Assembly (NCBI RefSeq): GCF_003258315.1
Contig: NZ_CP030032.1
Location: forward strand, 2,271,804 to 2,335,803
Origin: Bradymonas sediminis
Lineage (GTDB): Bacteria; Myxococcota_A; Bradymonadia; Bradymonadales; Bradymonadaceae
Length of the DNA stretch: 64,000 bases
Direction: 5' to 3'
The notes under the pieces were generated by a model, which made no database searches, was not told where the DNA came from, and saw only the letters and a program-made list of their open reading frames with translations. Positions 35,994-44,936 of the stretch are shown here, piece after piece (positions within the stretch are counted from its first letter, which is position 1; every line of letters begins with the position of its first letter). Both the position numbers and the translations under genes were made by a program.

Positions 35994-37673
35994 CTAAACC
36001 GTCGCCTGCAACGCGGCCTCCAGGCGAGGGGCGAATTGGCGCATCACCACGAGCACCACCCCGAGGCTGGCGTCTCGCTCGACGAGCGCGAAATGAAAAT
36101 GCCCCGCCCCGCCGACCCGGCGAATGACGACATAGGCATCCTCAAAGGTCAGTTGAAGCCCGTTCACGCTGCTCGACGCGCTCAAGGAATTCGCCACCCG
36201 ATGCGCGCAATCGACGATGTCGAGCATGCGCTGCGACATCAGCGCGGGGTCGCGACTGCCCGCGCGTGAGGTCTCCACGAAGTTTGCCTCCGGCACCAGG
36301 CCGGGGCCGGTGAGCCCGGTGGCGCGAAGTCGTGCGCAATCGGTGACGAAGTCCTCTAAGGTCGCCAACACGCCCACAGATTGCGCGGGCTGCGGCGCCA
36401 CCGCGGCTTGCGGCGCCACGATCGCTTCCTGAGTCACGCGGGGTTGCTCGGCCAGCGGCGCCGGCGCATCGACCGCCTCGCCGCCATCGCGCATCAAGCC
36501 CTGAATGAGCGCTTCCTCGTCGGCGTCGTCATCGTCCGAGTCCACGAGCACCGCAGGAATCTGCGCGCTGGAATGCGGCCCGCGCCACGGATGCTCGCTG
36601 CGCCCCGAAACCGGCGCCTCATCGGCGTCATCGAAGCCCTGAGAGACCTGGTCGAACGCCCCTGAATCCTCCATCGCCACCGAGCTGGCCATGCTGATCT
36701 CTTGAAGCTCTGCTTCGGTGAAGAAGGAGTCCCCGTTTAAGCGATCGGTGTGCGCCCCGGGAGGAAACGCGTCTTCGTCCTCTTGCTCGAAACTCGGAGC
36801 GCCGCCGATGCGCGGGTTCTTCGAGGTGTTGGTGTCAACCGACGCGGCGTCGCCAAGCCCCGGCGAGGTGGCGCGGTCGCCGAGCTCGCTTTGATTCGTA
36901 TCGATCTCTGCGGATTCGCTGGTATGGAAGCTCGCGAAGGGAATGTTGTCCTGGGAGGACTCTTCCTTCTCGCGGGCGCGGGTCGCCTCGGCCAGGCGGG
37001 CCTCATCGTCGCGGCGCACCGCCTCGAGCAACAGGTCCTGCCAGCCCATCCGGATGGTGCGGGTGTGATAGTCGGCGTCGGACTCCATGAAGATATCGCC
37101 CTGGCGAAGCGCCAACATGCGATAGACCGCCACCGGCCCCTCCAGGGTGTCGAACTCCGCGTGCACCAGCTCGCCGCGGTCAAACACGATCTTGCCGCGG
37201 TGGTCGCGATGCTTTAAATGCAGCAGCGTGCTGCGCTTGGCCAAACAGAGCATCTGGATGATATCGGTGAGCTCCAGGTCCGACAGCATGCCCTGGAAGC
37301 CTTCACCTTCATCGAAGATGTCCAGCGCCATACTCCTCAACTCACTGATATTAAATGGCTTCTCAATATAGTGAGTGATACCCATGCGATCGGCGAAGCT
37401 CTCGATGCGCCCGGACCCAAAGGTCGTCATGATGACGACCCGGGCCTCCGGGGCGATCTCTTTGGCCCGCAGAATTAACTGGAAACCGTCGACCTTTCCG
37501 GGCATTTTGATATCCGAGACGAGCAGGTCAATATCGCCGCCCTTCAGGATTTCCATGCCCGCTTCGCCGTCCGACGCGGTCAGCACGTGCAGGTCGTCGC
37601 GTTCTGGGAACAGGTTCTTCTCAAGCGCCCAGAGCAAATGTTCGTCTTCGTCAACTATAAGGATGCGATGCAT
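35994..37673 (-). CDS. response regulator with DUF4388 (PATAN) domain and Roadblock-like C-terminus
   Basis: 559 residues. Residues 1-115 form a receiver domain (ILIVDEDEHL, VSDIKMPG with the phospho-Asp, IMTTFGSG with the conserved Thr, YIEKPF with the Lys). Next comes a DUF4388/PATAN module at about 125-205 (GFQGMLSDLELTDIIQMLCLAKRSTLLHL and KIVFDRGELVHAEF). A long Asp/Glu/Ser-rich linker (about 230-420) follows. The final 120 residues alternate helix and strand and look Roadblock-like (LEDFVTDCARLRA, SVNGLQLTFEDAYVVIRRVGGAGHFHFALVERDASLGVV). DUF4388 regulators are abundant in Myxococcota. Output is likely protein-protein, not DNA binding. Divergent from the peptidase gene at 37800. Confidence 0.85.
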   Translation of the reverse strand: MHRILIVDEDEHLLWALEKNLFPERDDLHVLTASDGEAGMEILKGGDIDLLVSDIKMPGKVDGFQLILRAKEIAPEARVVIMTTFGSGRIESFADRMGITHYIEKPFNISELRSMALDIFDEGEGFQGMLSDLELTDIIQMLCLAKRSTLLHLKHRDHRGKIVFDRGELVHAEFDTLEGPVAVYRMLALRQGDIFMESDADYHTRTIRMGWQDLLLEAVRRDDEARLAEATRAREKEESSQDNIPFASFHTSESAEIDTNQSELGDRATSPGLGDAASVDTNTSKNPRIGGAPSFEQEDEDAFPPGAHTDRLNGDSFFTEAELQEISMASSVAMEDSGAFDQVSQGFDDADEAPVSGRSEHPWRGPHSSAQIPAVLVDSDDDDADEEALIQGLMRDGGEAVDAPAPLAEQPRVTQEAIVAPQAAVAPQPAQSVGVLATLEDFVTDCARLRATGLTGPGLVPEANFVETSRAGSRDPALMSQRMLDIVDCAHRVANSLSASSSVNGLQLTFEDAYVVIRRVGGAGHFHFALVERDASLGVVLVVMRQFAPRLEAALQATV

Positions 37674-37799
37674 GTTTTAGTCGCCACGGTAACACGGTCA
37701 TCTTGGCCAAGGCTTTCGGCAAGAAAAGCTTGACAAGCACAGGTCATTAACTCGGATATATAACCACGGTTCCGCAGCACGAACAAGCGTCTATCGGTA

Positions 37800-39509
37800 A
37801 TGAGAAAATTTCCAAAAATCGAGTCGCCATCACGAGCTTCGGGCGCCGCGTTGCGCGCAGGCGCGCTGGTGTGCCTGCTGCTTATCGTGTGCGCCAGCGC
37901 GAGTTGCCGCGGCCTGCGCGGCGCCGATAGCCTGGACGCCCCGGCGCGCTTCGAGCCGATGGTTGGCCAGGCGCCCGGCCCCTCGGCGACCACCAGCACC
38001 GGCACCCTCTGGTACCAATTAGAAGTCGCGCCTCACCAGCTAACGGTGCATATTCGCCTGCTCAAGCCGCCGCATCATACGACGTTTTTTCTGCCCGCCC
38101 AGTGGGCCGGCCACGCGGACTATGCGCGCGCCATTGAGATCCACGGCGCCCAACTTCCAAGCGGCCCCACCGCCTATACCATCGACCGGGCGAGCGGGCG
38201 CATCGAGGTCGAATCCAAGCAGGCGAAGTGGGTGCAGCTGGATTATTCGGTCGCGCTGAGCACCCGCGCCGACCGCTTCGGCCGCTTCCACCCGCGCTAC
38301 GCCGACAGGACGTTCTTCGCCTACGGCCCGGCCTTCCTCATCCTGCCGAGCGCCCAGATCATCGACACGATTCGCGACATCCCGGTCGAGATTCGCGCCC
38401 CGGCCGATTGGAAGATCCTGAGCACGTGGAACGCGCGCAAAAGCGGGCCGTCAAAGACCTCGCCCGACACAACAGTCCACGGCTACCTGGCCGAGACGCC
38501 CGCGGCGCTTCGAGACGCCTTTGTGGTGGCCGGCGACGACCTGATTATCGAGCGCCAGGAGCCCGCCGAAGGTGCCCCCAATCACTCCGCGGTCACGCTG
38601 GCCTTCGACCCCGAAACCGGCATCGACCGAGCCTCCTTCGGGCGCTCGGTCGGCCAGATACTCGGGGTCTACCGCCAGCGCTTTGGCGACCTCGGCCCGG
38701 TCAGCGCCTATATGCGCCAGCTCATCTCCGAAGACGGGCAAGACCACCTCGGGGTGGGCCGCCACGCCGGCTTCGTCATCGAGATGCGCGACAGCGCCCC
38801 GGCCGGCGGCGACTCCTCCGCCCCCGCCGAGATCGACCCGCAGATCTCATTGCTCCTGGCCCACGAGGCGTTTCATATGTGGAACGGGCATTCGTTGACC
38901 CCGGCGCCGGAGTCTGAGCTTGGGACGCGCTGGTTTAAGGAGGGTTTTACTCACTATATGGCGCTAAAAACGCTGGCCGAACTGGGGCATTTTAGCCGCG
39001 AGGAGGTCCTGGCCGAGCTCGCCACCTCCGCCGACCACTATCTGCGAAACCCGGCCGCCCGCCCGGCCTCGCGGGCCAGCAGCAGCCCGGTGGACCGCGC
39101 GCGCCTCCCCTACGACCGCGGCGTTCTCCTGGCCCTGGCCATCGACACCTATTTAACCGACCACTCCCAGGGCCGCCTGAGCGTGCACGACTGGTTCCGC
39201 GCGCTGATGGATAACCTCGCCCGGCGCCACCAACCATACCGCGCCGGCCATCTGCGCGCCGCGTTTATCAGCACCGCCGAACAAGCCGGGGCGAGCGCCG
39301 GCGAGGCCGGTGAGTTCTGGCGCGCGCATGTGGAGACCTCGCGCCCGCTCCACCCAGAGACACTTTTTAAGCGCGCCGGCCTGCATTGGCTCAACTCGCC
39401 TCAACAAAATCAGCGCCGCCTGCTACGACTCAACGTGCCGAATAGCCCCTTCGAGCGGCTCTTCCCGGCCGCCCCAACCGCGCCCCCCACGGAGCCCCAT
39501 GTCCACTAA
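37800..39509 (+). CDS. M61-family (glycyl aminopeptidase-like) metallopeptidase, exported
   Basis: 569 residues. The N-terminal signal (about 18-37, ending CASASC) suggests export, possibly as a lipoprotein although the box is imperfect. The zinc motif HEAFH is at 355-359 (LLAHEAFHMWNGHSL), with the downstream Glu in WFKEGFTHY (E381), as in M61 and related gluzincins. An N-terminal beta-rich domain (about 65-260) precedes the thermolysin-like core. Predicted to cleave small or N-terminally exposed peptides in the periplasm. It is the first gene of a tight run of six. No ribosome binding site is obvious. Confidence 0.85.
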   Translation: MRKFPKIESPSRASGAALRAGALVCLLLIVCASASCRGLRGADSLDAPARFEPMVGQAPGPSATTSTGTLWYQLEVAPHQLTVHIRLLKPPHHTTFFLPAQWAGHADYARAIEIHGAQLPSGPTAYTIDRASGRIEVESKQAKWVQLDYSVALSTRADRFGRFHPRYADRTFFAYGPAFLILPSAQIIDTIRDIPVEIRAPADWKILSTWNARKSGPSKTSPDTTVHGYLAETPAALRDAFVVAGDDLIIERQEPAEGAPNHSAVTLAFDPETGIDRASFGRSVGQILGVYRQRFGDLGPVSAYMRQLISEDGQDHLGVGRHAGFVIEMRDSAPAGGDSSAPAEIDPQISLLLAHEAFHMWNGHSLTPAPESELGTRWFKEGFTHYMALKTLAELGHFSREEVLAELATSADHYLRNPAARPASRASSSPVDRARLPYDRGVLLALAIDTYLTDHSQGRLSVHDWFRALMDNLARRHQPYRAGHLRAAFISTAEQAGASAGEAGEFWRAHVETSRPLHPETLFKRAGLHWLNSPQQNQRRLLRLNVPNSPFERLFPAAPTAPPTEPHVH

Positions 39510-40185
39510 AAAGATCACCGCGCCCGCCGCCTCGATCGAAGACAATTATACCGAATACCTCGATGAGGAATGCGGCTTCGCCTACGATATCGCCGAGCAG
39601 ATGACCCGGCAGGATATCGCCACCCAAGACGCGATCATTCAGGCATCGCCCCAGGAGCTTCGGGCGCTCGAAGACGCGATGACAGCGCCTGTAAATGGGC
39701 TGCATTTATGGATGCTCGCGCGCGCCTGGGAGCAGGCCGGTGAGATGGGTCGCTATTTCGACCTCTGCGCCCGGCTCCTGGCAGCCGAAGAGGCGCATCC
39801 CCTTGTTATTTATCCAGAAATATCGCGCCGCGTCGCGCGTCAACACGCCCTTGCGGGCGACTTTGAGCGCGCCCAGCGGCGTCTTCGAGCGCACCAAGAG
39901 CGCTGGGCCGACGATGCCCAGGCGGCACAACTCGCCGCCCTCATCGGGTACCTGGCCAGCCCCGAAGCCAACGATTCGGCGCTGCGAACGCTCGTCGCGA
40001 AGTCTGCCGAAGACGCCGAAATACGCTTTGAGATCGCCGAAGACCTGTGGCTTTTCGAGCGCCCCGACGCGGCCGCCGCTTGGCTCGACGAGGCGGGCGA
40101 GGTCGCCCGTCAATTCGACCCGGCCACCCTGGTGGACGTCGAGCTATTGCGCGCGCGGATGGCGCGCGCGAGGACGACCGCATGA
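39499..40185 (+). CDS. unknown helical protein in the RegB/RegA operon
   Basis: 228 residues from the ATG at 39499 (GGAG just upstream), which overlaps the end of the peptidase gene by 11 bp. Its stop overlaps the next gene's ATG (ATGA), so all these genes are coupled. The protein is helix-rich (DAMTAPVNGLHLWMLARAWEQAGEMG, VARQHALAGDFERAQRRLRAHQERWADD), reminiscent of TPR-like helical pairs, but no family is recognised. No signal peptide or membrane helix. The position next to the kinase suggests a modulator, which is inference. Confidence 0.7.
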   Translation: MSTKKITAPAASIEDNYTEYLDEECGFAYDIAEQMTRQDIATQDAIIQASPQELRALEDAMTAPVNGLHLWMLARAWEQAGEMGRYFDLCARLLAAEEAHPLVIYPEISRRVARQHALAGDFERAQRRLRAHQERWADDAQAAQLAALIGYLASPEANDSALRTLVAKSAEDAEIRFEIAEDLWLFERPDAAAAWLDEAGEVARQFDPATLVDVELLRARMARARTTA

Positions 40186-41555
40186 CGGAAGTCTCGCTAG
40201 AGCGCCCCTCCCACGCCGCCGAGTTAATCCGGCTACGCTGGTTCGCGATCGCGGGGCAAACCCTGCTGCTCCTAGCCACCCATTTGCTCTTTGCCCTGCA
40301 GCTGCCGCTGCTGGCGGTTGGGGCAATCCTGGGCATTGAGATCGCCTTCAACTTCGCCGCGATCCGCCACGCCGCGCGCAGACAACCCGGCGAATCAGAG
40401 CACCTTGGCCTATTTATGGTCGTGGATATGCTCATCCTGACCGCCCTTCTATACCTCACCGGCGGCCCGTATAACCCGTTTAGCTTTATCTATCTGGTGC
40501 ATATCGCGCTGGCCGCCCTGGTGCTCGACTCGCGCGGCACCTGGCTTTTGGGGCTCTTCTCGATCGCGTGTTTCGGCTCGCTCTTTTTGGGCCACCTTCC
40601 GTTGCCTGGCCCCGCGGTGATGCCGGGCGGCGACCCGATGCATCATCACAGCAGCGAAGCCATGGATATGCACGTCCAGGGGATGTGGCTGGCCTTCGCG
40701 ATCGCCGCGCTGGCCATCACCTATTTTTTGGGGCGGGTCACCCGCGACCTTGACCAGCGAAACGCCCAGCTTCACCGGGCGCAGACCAAGGCGTATCGCA
40801 CCGAGAAAATCGCCGCGCTCGCGACCCTGGCCACCGGCGCGGCCCACGAGTTGGCCACGCCCCTGTCGACCATCGCCATCATCTCCAAGGACCTCGAGAG
40901 CGAAGTCAAGCGCCTCGCCCCGCATCCAGGCGAGCCGTCTGGGGAGCTCGTCGAGCTGGTCGAAGACGCGCGTCTTATCCGCGACCAGGTTGACCGCTGC
41001 CGCGACATCCTCGAGCAGCTCGCGGTCGACACCGGCCAGACGCTGGGCGAGTCAAACCAATCCTTCGCGCTGCGTGAGCTCATCGACGAAGCCATCGCGA
41101 TGATCGACACGCAGCAGCGCCTCGATATCGACATCGCCGATGAGCTGCTCGAGACCGTCTTTCTGGGCCCGCAGCGCACCCTCGCCCACGCGCTTCGCGC
41201 GCTGATAAAGAACGCGGTTCAGGCATCCAGCGGGGATCAACGCGTCACGATTCAGGCGCGGTACCGCGCGCAAACCCTGCGCTTTGAGGTCATCGACCGC
41301 GGGCCGGGAATCCCCGAAGCGTCTATTCAACGAGTGGTTGAGCCCTTCTATAGCACCAAGGCGGCTGGCCAAGGGGTGGGGCTCGGGTTATTTTTGGCCC
41401 AGAGCGTGGCCGACACCCTGGGCGGCTCGCTCGAACTCAGCGCGGCCGAGCCCCGGGGAACCCGCGCCCGCATCAACCTGCCGCTTCGGCGCCAGGTCGG
41501 CGAAAGTGCGCCGCCACCTCCCGCGCCGCGCACCACTGAACCCGAGGTCCGCTGA
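40182..41555 (+). CDS. RegB/PrrB-like sensor histidine kinase
   Basis: 457 residues from the ATG at 40182. Six membrane helices occupy about 20-205. The loop TGGPYNPFSFIYLVHIA (about 92-108) carries the GGPxNPF signature of RegB kinases, which sense redox through quinone. A periplasmic-side loop (about 143-168) is rich in His and Met (PMHHHSSEAMDMH), which is not usual for RegB and suggests metal binding. The H-box is ATGAAHELATPLSTIA (His222), followed by the N-box (LIKNAVQASS), G1 (DRGPGIP) and G2 (GVGLGLFLA). The partner is the RegA-like regulator immediately downstream. The Cys usually found near the RegB H-box is not seen. Redox-control role inferred from family. Confidence 0.9.
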   Translation: MTEVSLERPSHAAELIRLRWFAIAGQTLLLLATHLLFALQLPLLAVGAILGIEIAFNFAAIRHAARRQPGESEHLGLFMVVDMLILTALLYLTGGPYNPFSFIYLVHIALAALVLDSRGTWLLGLFSIACFGSLFLGHLPLPGPAVMPGGDPMHHHSSEAMDMHVQGMWLAFAIAALAITYFLGRVTRDLDQRNAQLHRAQTKAYRTEKIAALATLATGAAHELATPLSTIAIISKDLESEVKRLAPHPGEPSGELVELVEDARLIRDQVDRCRDILEQLAVDTGQTLGESNQSFALRELIDEAIAMIDTQQRLDIDIADELLETVFLGPQRTLAHALRALIKNAVQASSGDQRVTIQARYRAQTLRFEVIDRGPGIPEASIQRVVEPFYSTKAAGQGVGLGLFLAQSVADTLGGSLELSAAEPRGTRARINLPLRRQVGESAPPPPAPRTTEPEVR

Positions 41556-42103
41556 TGCCCGAAAAACCGACCGCTCATATCCTCATCGTCGACGACGACG
41601 CCGTCTTTTGCGAGCGCCTCGCCCGCTCAATGCGCCGACGGGGCTTCGCCACATCGCTCGCCACGAACCACGCTCAGGCCATCACGGTCACCGAAGAAAA
41701 CTCGGCCGATATGGCTGTCATCGATCTTCGCCTGGGCGCCGACAACGGACTCGAACTCATCCGTGACCTGCTCGCCATTGCCCCCAATATGCGCATCGTG
41801 ATGCTCACCGGCTACGGCAGCATCGCCACCGCGATTGACGCCACCCGCCTCGGCGCCGTGAACTTCATTCAGAAGCCGGCAGACGCCGACGATATCCTCG
41901 CCGCCTTTGAGCGCGGCGAGCGCCCACCGCTGTCGGAGGCGAAGATGGACTATACGCCGCCCAGCCTTGCGCGCGCGGAGTGGGAGCATATCCAACGCGT
42001 GCTCGCCGACTGCGGCGGCAATATCTCGCATACCGCCCGTGCCCTGGGAATCCACCGGCGCACCCTGCAGCGAAAGCTCGACGCATTCCCGCCAAACGAC
42101 TGA
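41555..42103 (+). CDS. RegA/PrrA-like response regulator
   Basis: 182 residues; the ATG shares one base with the kinase stop (TGATG). Receiver domain: ILIVDDDAVF, VIDLRLG (phospho-Asp57), MLTGYGSI, NFIQKPA. The C-terminal helix-turn-helix WEHIQRVLADCGGNISHTARALGIHRRTLQRKL is the Fis-type domain typical of the RegA family. It should bind DNA after phosphorylation by the RegB-like kinase and act in redox-linked gene control. The targets may include the two genes that follow. Confidence 0.92.
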   Translation: MPEKPTAHILIVDDDAVFCERLARSMRRRGFATSLATNHAQAITVTEENSADMAVIDLRLGADNGLELIRDLLAIAPNMRIVMLTGYGSIATAIDATRLGAVNFIQKPADADDILAAFERGERPPLSEAKMDYTPPSLARAEWEHIQRVLADCGGNISHTARALGIHRRTLQRKLDAFPPND

Positions 42104-42231
42104 CGCGCGCCTGCCGCCTCGCAGTCCTGCGACAATTTGCCACATTGGTGCCCCACCCAAAGCAGCTATGATTCAGGTCGAAATGAATCCCGGCCGCGGG
42201 CGCGGCCTCCCTGCCAATTGGAGCAAATTGC

Positions 42232-42690
42232 ATGAAAACGCTGACGCGAAGCCGCCTCTCTCGCATGACAATCACCCTCTTTTTTGCGCTCTTCGTCCTC
42301 GCCGGCCTCAGCGCCTGTGGCGGGGATGATGACGCCGACGCCGCGCAGCATGAACAGCACGACGACACCCTGCTCGTGTCGGCCAACGGGCATTTTCAGG
42401 CCGAGCTGCACGCCATGCCCGAAGCGCCCGTGACCGGCATCAATATGGTGCATCTGAAACTGCTGGACGCCCAGAATACGCCGGTAAGCGGCGCGACCAT
42501 TGAGGTTGAACCGTTTATGCCCGCCCACGGCCACGGCACGCCCGAGGCGCCGACCGTCGCCGAGGATGGCGAGGGGATGTATACGATTTCGAATATCAAA
42601 TACACGATGCCCGGCGCCTGGGAGCTTCGCATCGACGTGAGCGCCGGTGGCACCCAGGACCGGATCATCGCCGACTATGAAGTAAAATAA
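42232..42690 (+). CDS. YtkA/FixH-like lipoprotein
   Basis: 152 residues. Lipobox at LSAC (residues 26-29), then an Asp/His-rich stretch (DDDADAAQHEQHDD). The body resembles the YtkA-like fold (HFQAELHAMPEAPVTGINMVHLKLLDAQNTPVSGATIEVEPFMPAHGHG then EDGEGMYTISNIKYTMPGAWELRI). Such domains occur in proteins of copper or cytochrome-oxidase assembly. The surrounding genes (redox kinase pair with a His/Met-rich loop) fit a copper- or redox-related role. This is inference from context. Confidence 0.75.
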   Translation: MKTLTRSRLSRMTITLFFALFVLAGLSACGGDDDADAAQHEQHDDTLLVSANGHFQAELHAMPEAPVTGINMVHLKLLDAQNTPVSGATIEVEPFMPAHGHGTPEAPTVAEDGEGMYTISNIKYTMPGAWELRIDVSAGGTQDRIIADYEVK

Positions 42691-42746
42691 TGCGGGCTAA
42701 GCTCGCCCGGAGCGCCGTCGCGCTTCGGGCTTAAAGGAGGTACCTG

Positions 42747-43745
42747 ATGAAGTCGAGCCGAAGGAATCAACTCCGCCGCACAGGCATCTTAATGACAGCC
42801 TTCGCCGCGACCGCCCTGGCCACCGTAGCGTCCCCGGCCGAGGTCCAGGCGCAGGCATGCTGCGCGGCGACCGGCGCGGGCGAATTCGCGGTGGTTGGCC
42901 GCTGTCAATCCGCGGTGATTGGCACCCAAATAAGCGCGTTTCGTCCCACTGGAACCTATAGCGGCGAGGGAGACTATCGTAGCCTTAGCAACGCAGAAGT
43001 CGATGACTTTATCCTCTCGGTCGGCGGCGGATTTCGCCCCTTCTCGCCGAGTTGGCAGGTCTACGGCAGCGTGCCGATGCACCTGCAGTACCGGGCGTTC
43101 GCGGGCGAAGATGGCGAGGTCGGCGTGGGGCTTGGTGACGTGGCCGGGGGGCTGCGCTGGACGGCGTTTGAGGACACCATGGAGGGCATCGTGTGGGATA
43201 AGCCGGCCACGCTGATTCCCTTCGTCGACGTCTATATCGACGCCCTGGCGCCGACCGGGCGCGCGCCGGATGATAGCGAAAAGATGACCGGCGCCGATGT
43301 CACCGGCGGCGGGTTCTGGCAAGTCGCTGGCGGGCTGAAGATCACAAAATTCCTCTTGCCGAGCCACGCCCTCACCCTGAACACGACCTATACGCTGCCC
43401 TTTGCCCGCGAGGTCCCTCAATCAAGCGGCACGCCCATCGACTTCGCGCGCGGCCAGGCGTTAACCGTCCAATTTTCGTACCTCTATATCCACAACCTTT
43501 TCTGGTCATGGGGGCTGACCTCAAGCGTCAAGGTCGAGGGCGACGCGCGCATCGACGGCGCCGCGCTCAGTGATAGTGGCAGCCGAAGGCTGCGATTCGG
43601 CGGACATATGACCCATGAATTTGGCTTCCCATTTTGGGAGGCATCGCTGTCGGTGATGATGGATTCGGTCTGGCAAGACGGCGGCTCAAATATCCCCTAC
43701 GTCGGCCCGGCCGCGACGGTCGGCCTTCGGCGCAACTTTTTATAG
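42747..43745 (+). CDS. outer-membrane beta-barrel protein, unknown substrate
   Basis: 332 residues with AAAGGAGG at good spacing before the ATG. The signal peptide ends about residue 37 (VQAQA). A CC pair lies just after it (QACCAATGAGEF). The remainder alternates strands of a barrel (FILSVGGGFRPFSPSWQVYGSVPMHLQY; LTLNTTYTLPF; LTVQFSYLYIHNLFWSWGLTSSVKV) and ends in a terminal Arg-Asn-Phe-Leu. It follows the YtkA-like gene by 56 bp, so the two are probably co-regulated and may handle the same ligand. Confidence 0.75.
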   Translation: MKSSRRNQLRRTGILMTAFAATALATVASPAEVQAQACCAATGAGEFAVVGRCQSAVIGTQISAFRPTGTYSGEGDYRSLSNAEVDDFILSVGGGFRPFSPSWQVYGSVPMHLQYRAFAGEDGEVGVGLGDVAGGLRWTAFEDTMEGIVWDKPATLIPFVDVYIDALAPTGRAPDDSEKMTGADVTGGGFWQVAGGLKITKFLLPSHALTLNTTYTLPFAREVPQSSGTPIDFARGQALTVQFSYLYIHNLFWSWGLTSSVKVEGDARIDGAALSDSGSRRLRFGGHMTHEFGFPFWEASLSVMMDSVWQDGGSNIPYVGPAATVGLRRNFL

Positions 43746-43755
43746 CCGCCGCAGC

Positions 43756-44775
43756 TTAAGCCCAGGGCGCCGCGATAAATAGGAGCGAGGCCGACGCGAC
43801 GATGACCCATAACACCACGCCCTGCACAAGCGGGCGCGGGCTTAAGCCCGTGAGGGTCTCGCGGGTGAGACCGGCGCCGATCAAAAAGAGAATCAGCACC
43901 ATCGCTTTCTCGGCGACCTGGCTGACCACCTGGCCGGCGGGTCGAAGCGCGGGGAAGACCGTCACCATCGCGGCGACCAGCAAGAAGCCGAGGATAAACC
44001 AGGGCCGGCTGGGCTTGGCCGCGGCGCCGGCGCTTGCGGGCGGCTGCGACTCCGTGTCACGCGACCGCGCCACATACATCCCCAGGCCCACCGTCACCGG
44101 CACGATCCATAAGGCCCGGGTCAACTTAATCGTCGTACCAATCTTGAGGGCTTCCTGACCGTAGGTCATTGACGCGCCGACGACCGAGCTTGTGTCATGA
44201 ATCGCCAGCGCCGCCCACAGCCCAAAGTCGGCCTGCCCAAGCCCGAACGCGTGCCCGATGGGCGGGAAGATAAAGAGCGCCAACCCGTTGAGCAAAAACA
44301 CCGTCGCCAATGACACGGTCATCTGCTCGTCATCGGCCGCCAGCACCGGCGCGGCCGCCGCGATGGCGCTCCCGCCGCAGATCGCGGTCCCCACCGTGAT
44401 GAGCAGCCCGGTATTTCGTTGGACCCGCAACCAACGCGCAAGCCACACCCCTACAAGCAGGCTCGCGCCGATGCTCACGAAGGTATAGACAAACCCGCTG
44501 GCGCCCATGCGCGCGACCTCCACCAGATTCATCCCCGCCCCCAGGCCGACCACCGCCGCGGCCAGGAGCCGCTTGGTCAACTTACGGGTCGTGGCGATCC
44601 ACGGATTCCCCAGCAGCACGCCTAGAACGACTCCTCCCAACAGGGAGACGCCGCCCGACACGCCGCTGAGAAGCGCGATCGCCCCGCCCAGCGGAATCAC
44701 CCACCAGCCCGCCTGCGTCGTTAGTAGCGCTTTTATCGTATAATTCGAGGCTGCCTGGGAGTTCGAATCGTGCAT
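43756..44775 (-). CDS. YeiH-family putative sulfate exporter (UPF0324)
   Basis: 339 residues from the ATG at 44775; a GTG 48 bp upstream is an alternative. About ten membrane helices. Characteristic blocks are GLGAGMNLVEVARMGASGFVYT, TAICGGSAIAAAAPVLAADDEQMTVSLATVFLLNGLALFIFPPIGHAFGL and AIHDTSSVVGASMTYG, as in the YeiH/PSE family. Thought to export sulfate or related sulfur anions. Divergent from a LysR regulator with a clear operator between, matching the yeiE-yeiH arrangement of enterobacteria. Confidence 0.9.
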   Translation of the reverse strand: MHDSNSQAASNYTIKALLTTQAGWWVIPLGGAIALLSGVSGGVSLLGGVVLGVLLGNPWIATTRKLTKRLLAAAVVGLGAGMNLVEVARMGASGFVYTFVSIGASLLVGVWLARWLRVQRNTGLLITVGTAICGGSAIAAAAPVLAADDEQMTVSLATVFLLNGLALFIFPPIGHAFGLGQADFGLWAALAIHDTSSVVGASMTYGQEALKIGTTIKLTRALWIVPVTVGLGMYVARSRDTESQPPASAGAAAKPSRPWFILGFLLVAAMVTVFPALRPAGQVVSQVAEKAMVLILFLIGAGLTRETLTGLSPRPLVQGVVLWVIVASASLLFIAAPWA

Positions 44776-44899
44776 CGGATTGGTCTCGTCTGGGGTGATA
44801 TATGGCCATGGTTTATCAAACACGCTGCCGGCGCCATCTTCTGCGCCCGGCGCGCTTTACGCCCAGGACTATGGCGCTATGATATCGGCAGAACAAATC

Positions 44900-44922
44900 G
44901 CTTATCTCGATAACCCATAAGC
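44900..44922. promoter_or_regulatory. LysR-type operator (GCTTAT-N11-ATAAGC)
   Basis: A perfect 6-bp inverted repeat with 11-bp spacing, containing the T-N11-A core expected for LysR regulators. It is 14 bp before the LysR start codon and about 125 bp before the YeiH start. A second short palindrome, TTATC-TC-GATAA, overlaps it. Confidence 0.75.
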
Positions 44923-44936
44923 AAAACCGATACTTC

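Noticed and set aside
37730-37765. TTGACA and AT-rich stretch as a promoter for the M61 peptidase
   Set aside because: TTGACA at 37730 is a good -35 but the only good -10-like hexamers lie at 19 or more nt spacing. Not strong enough to list.
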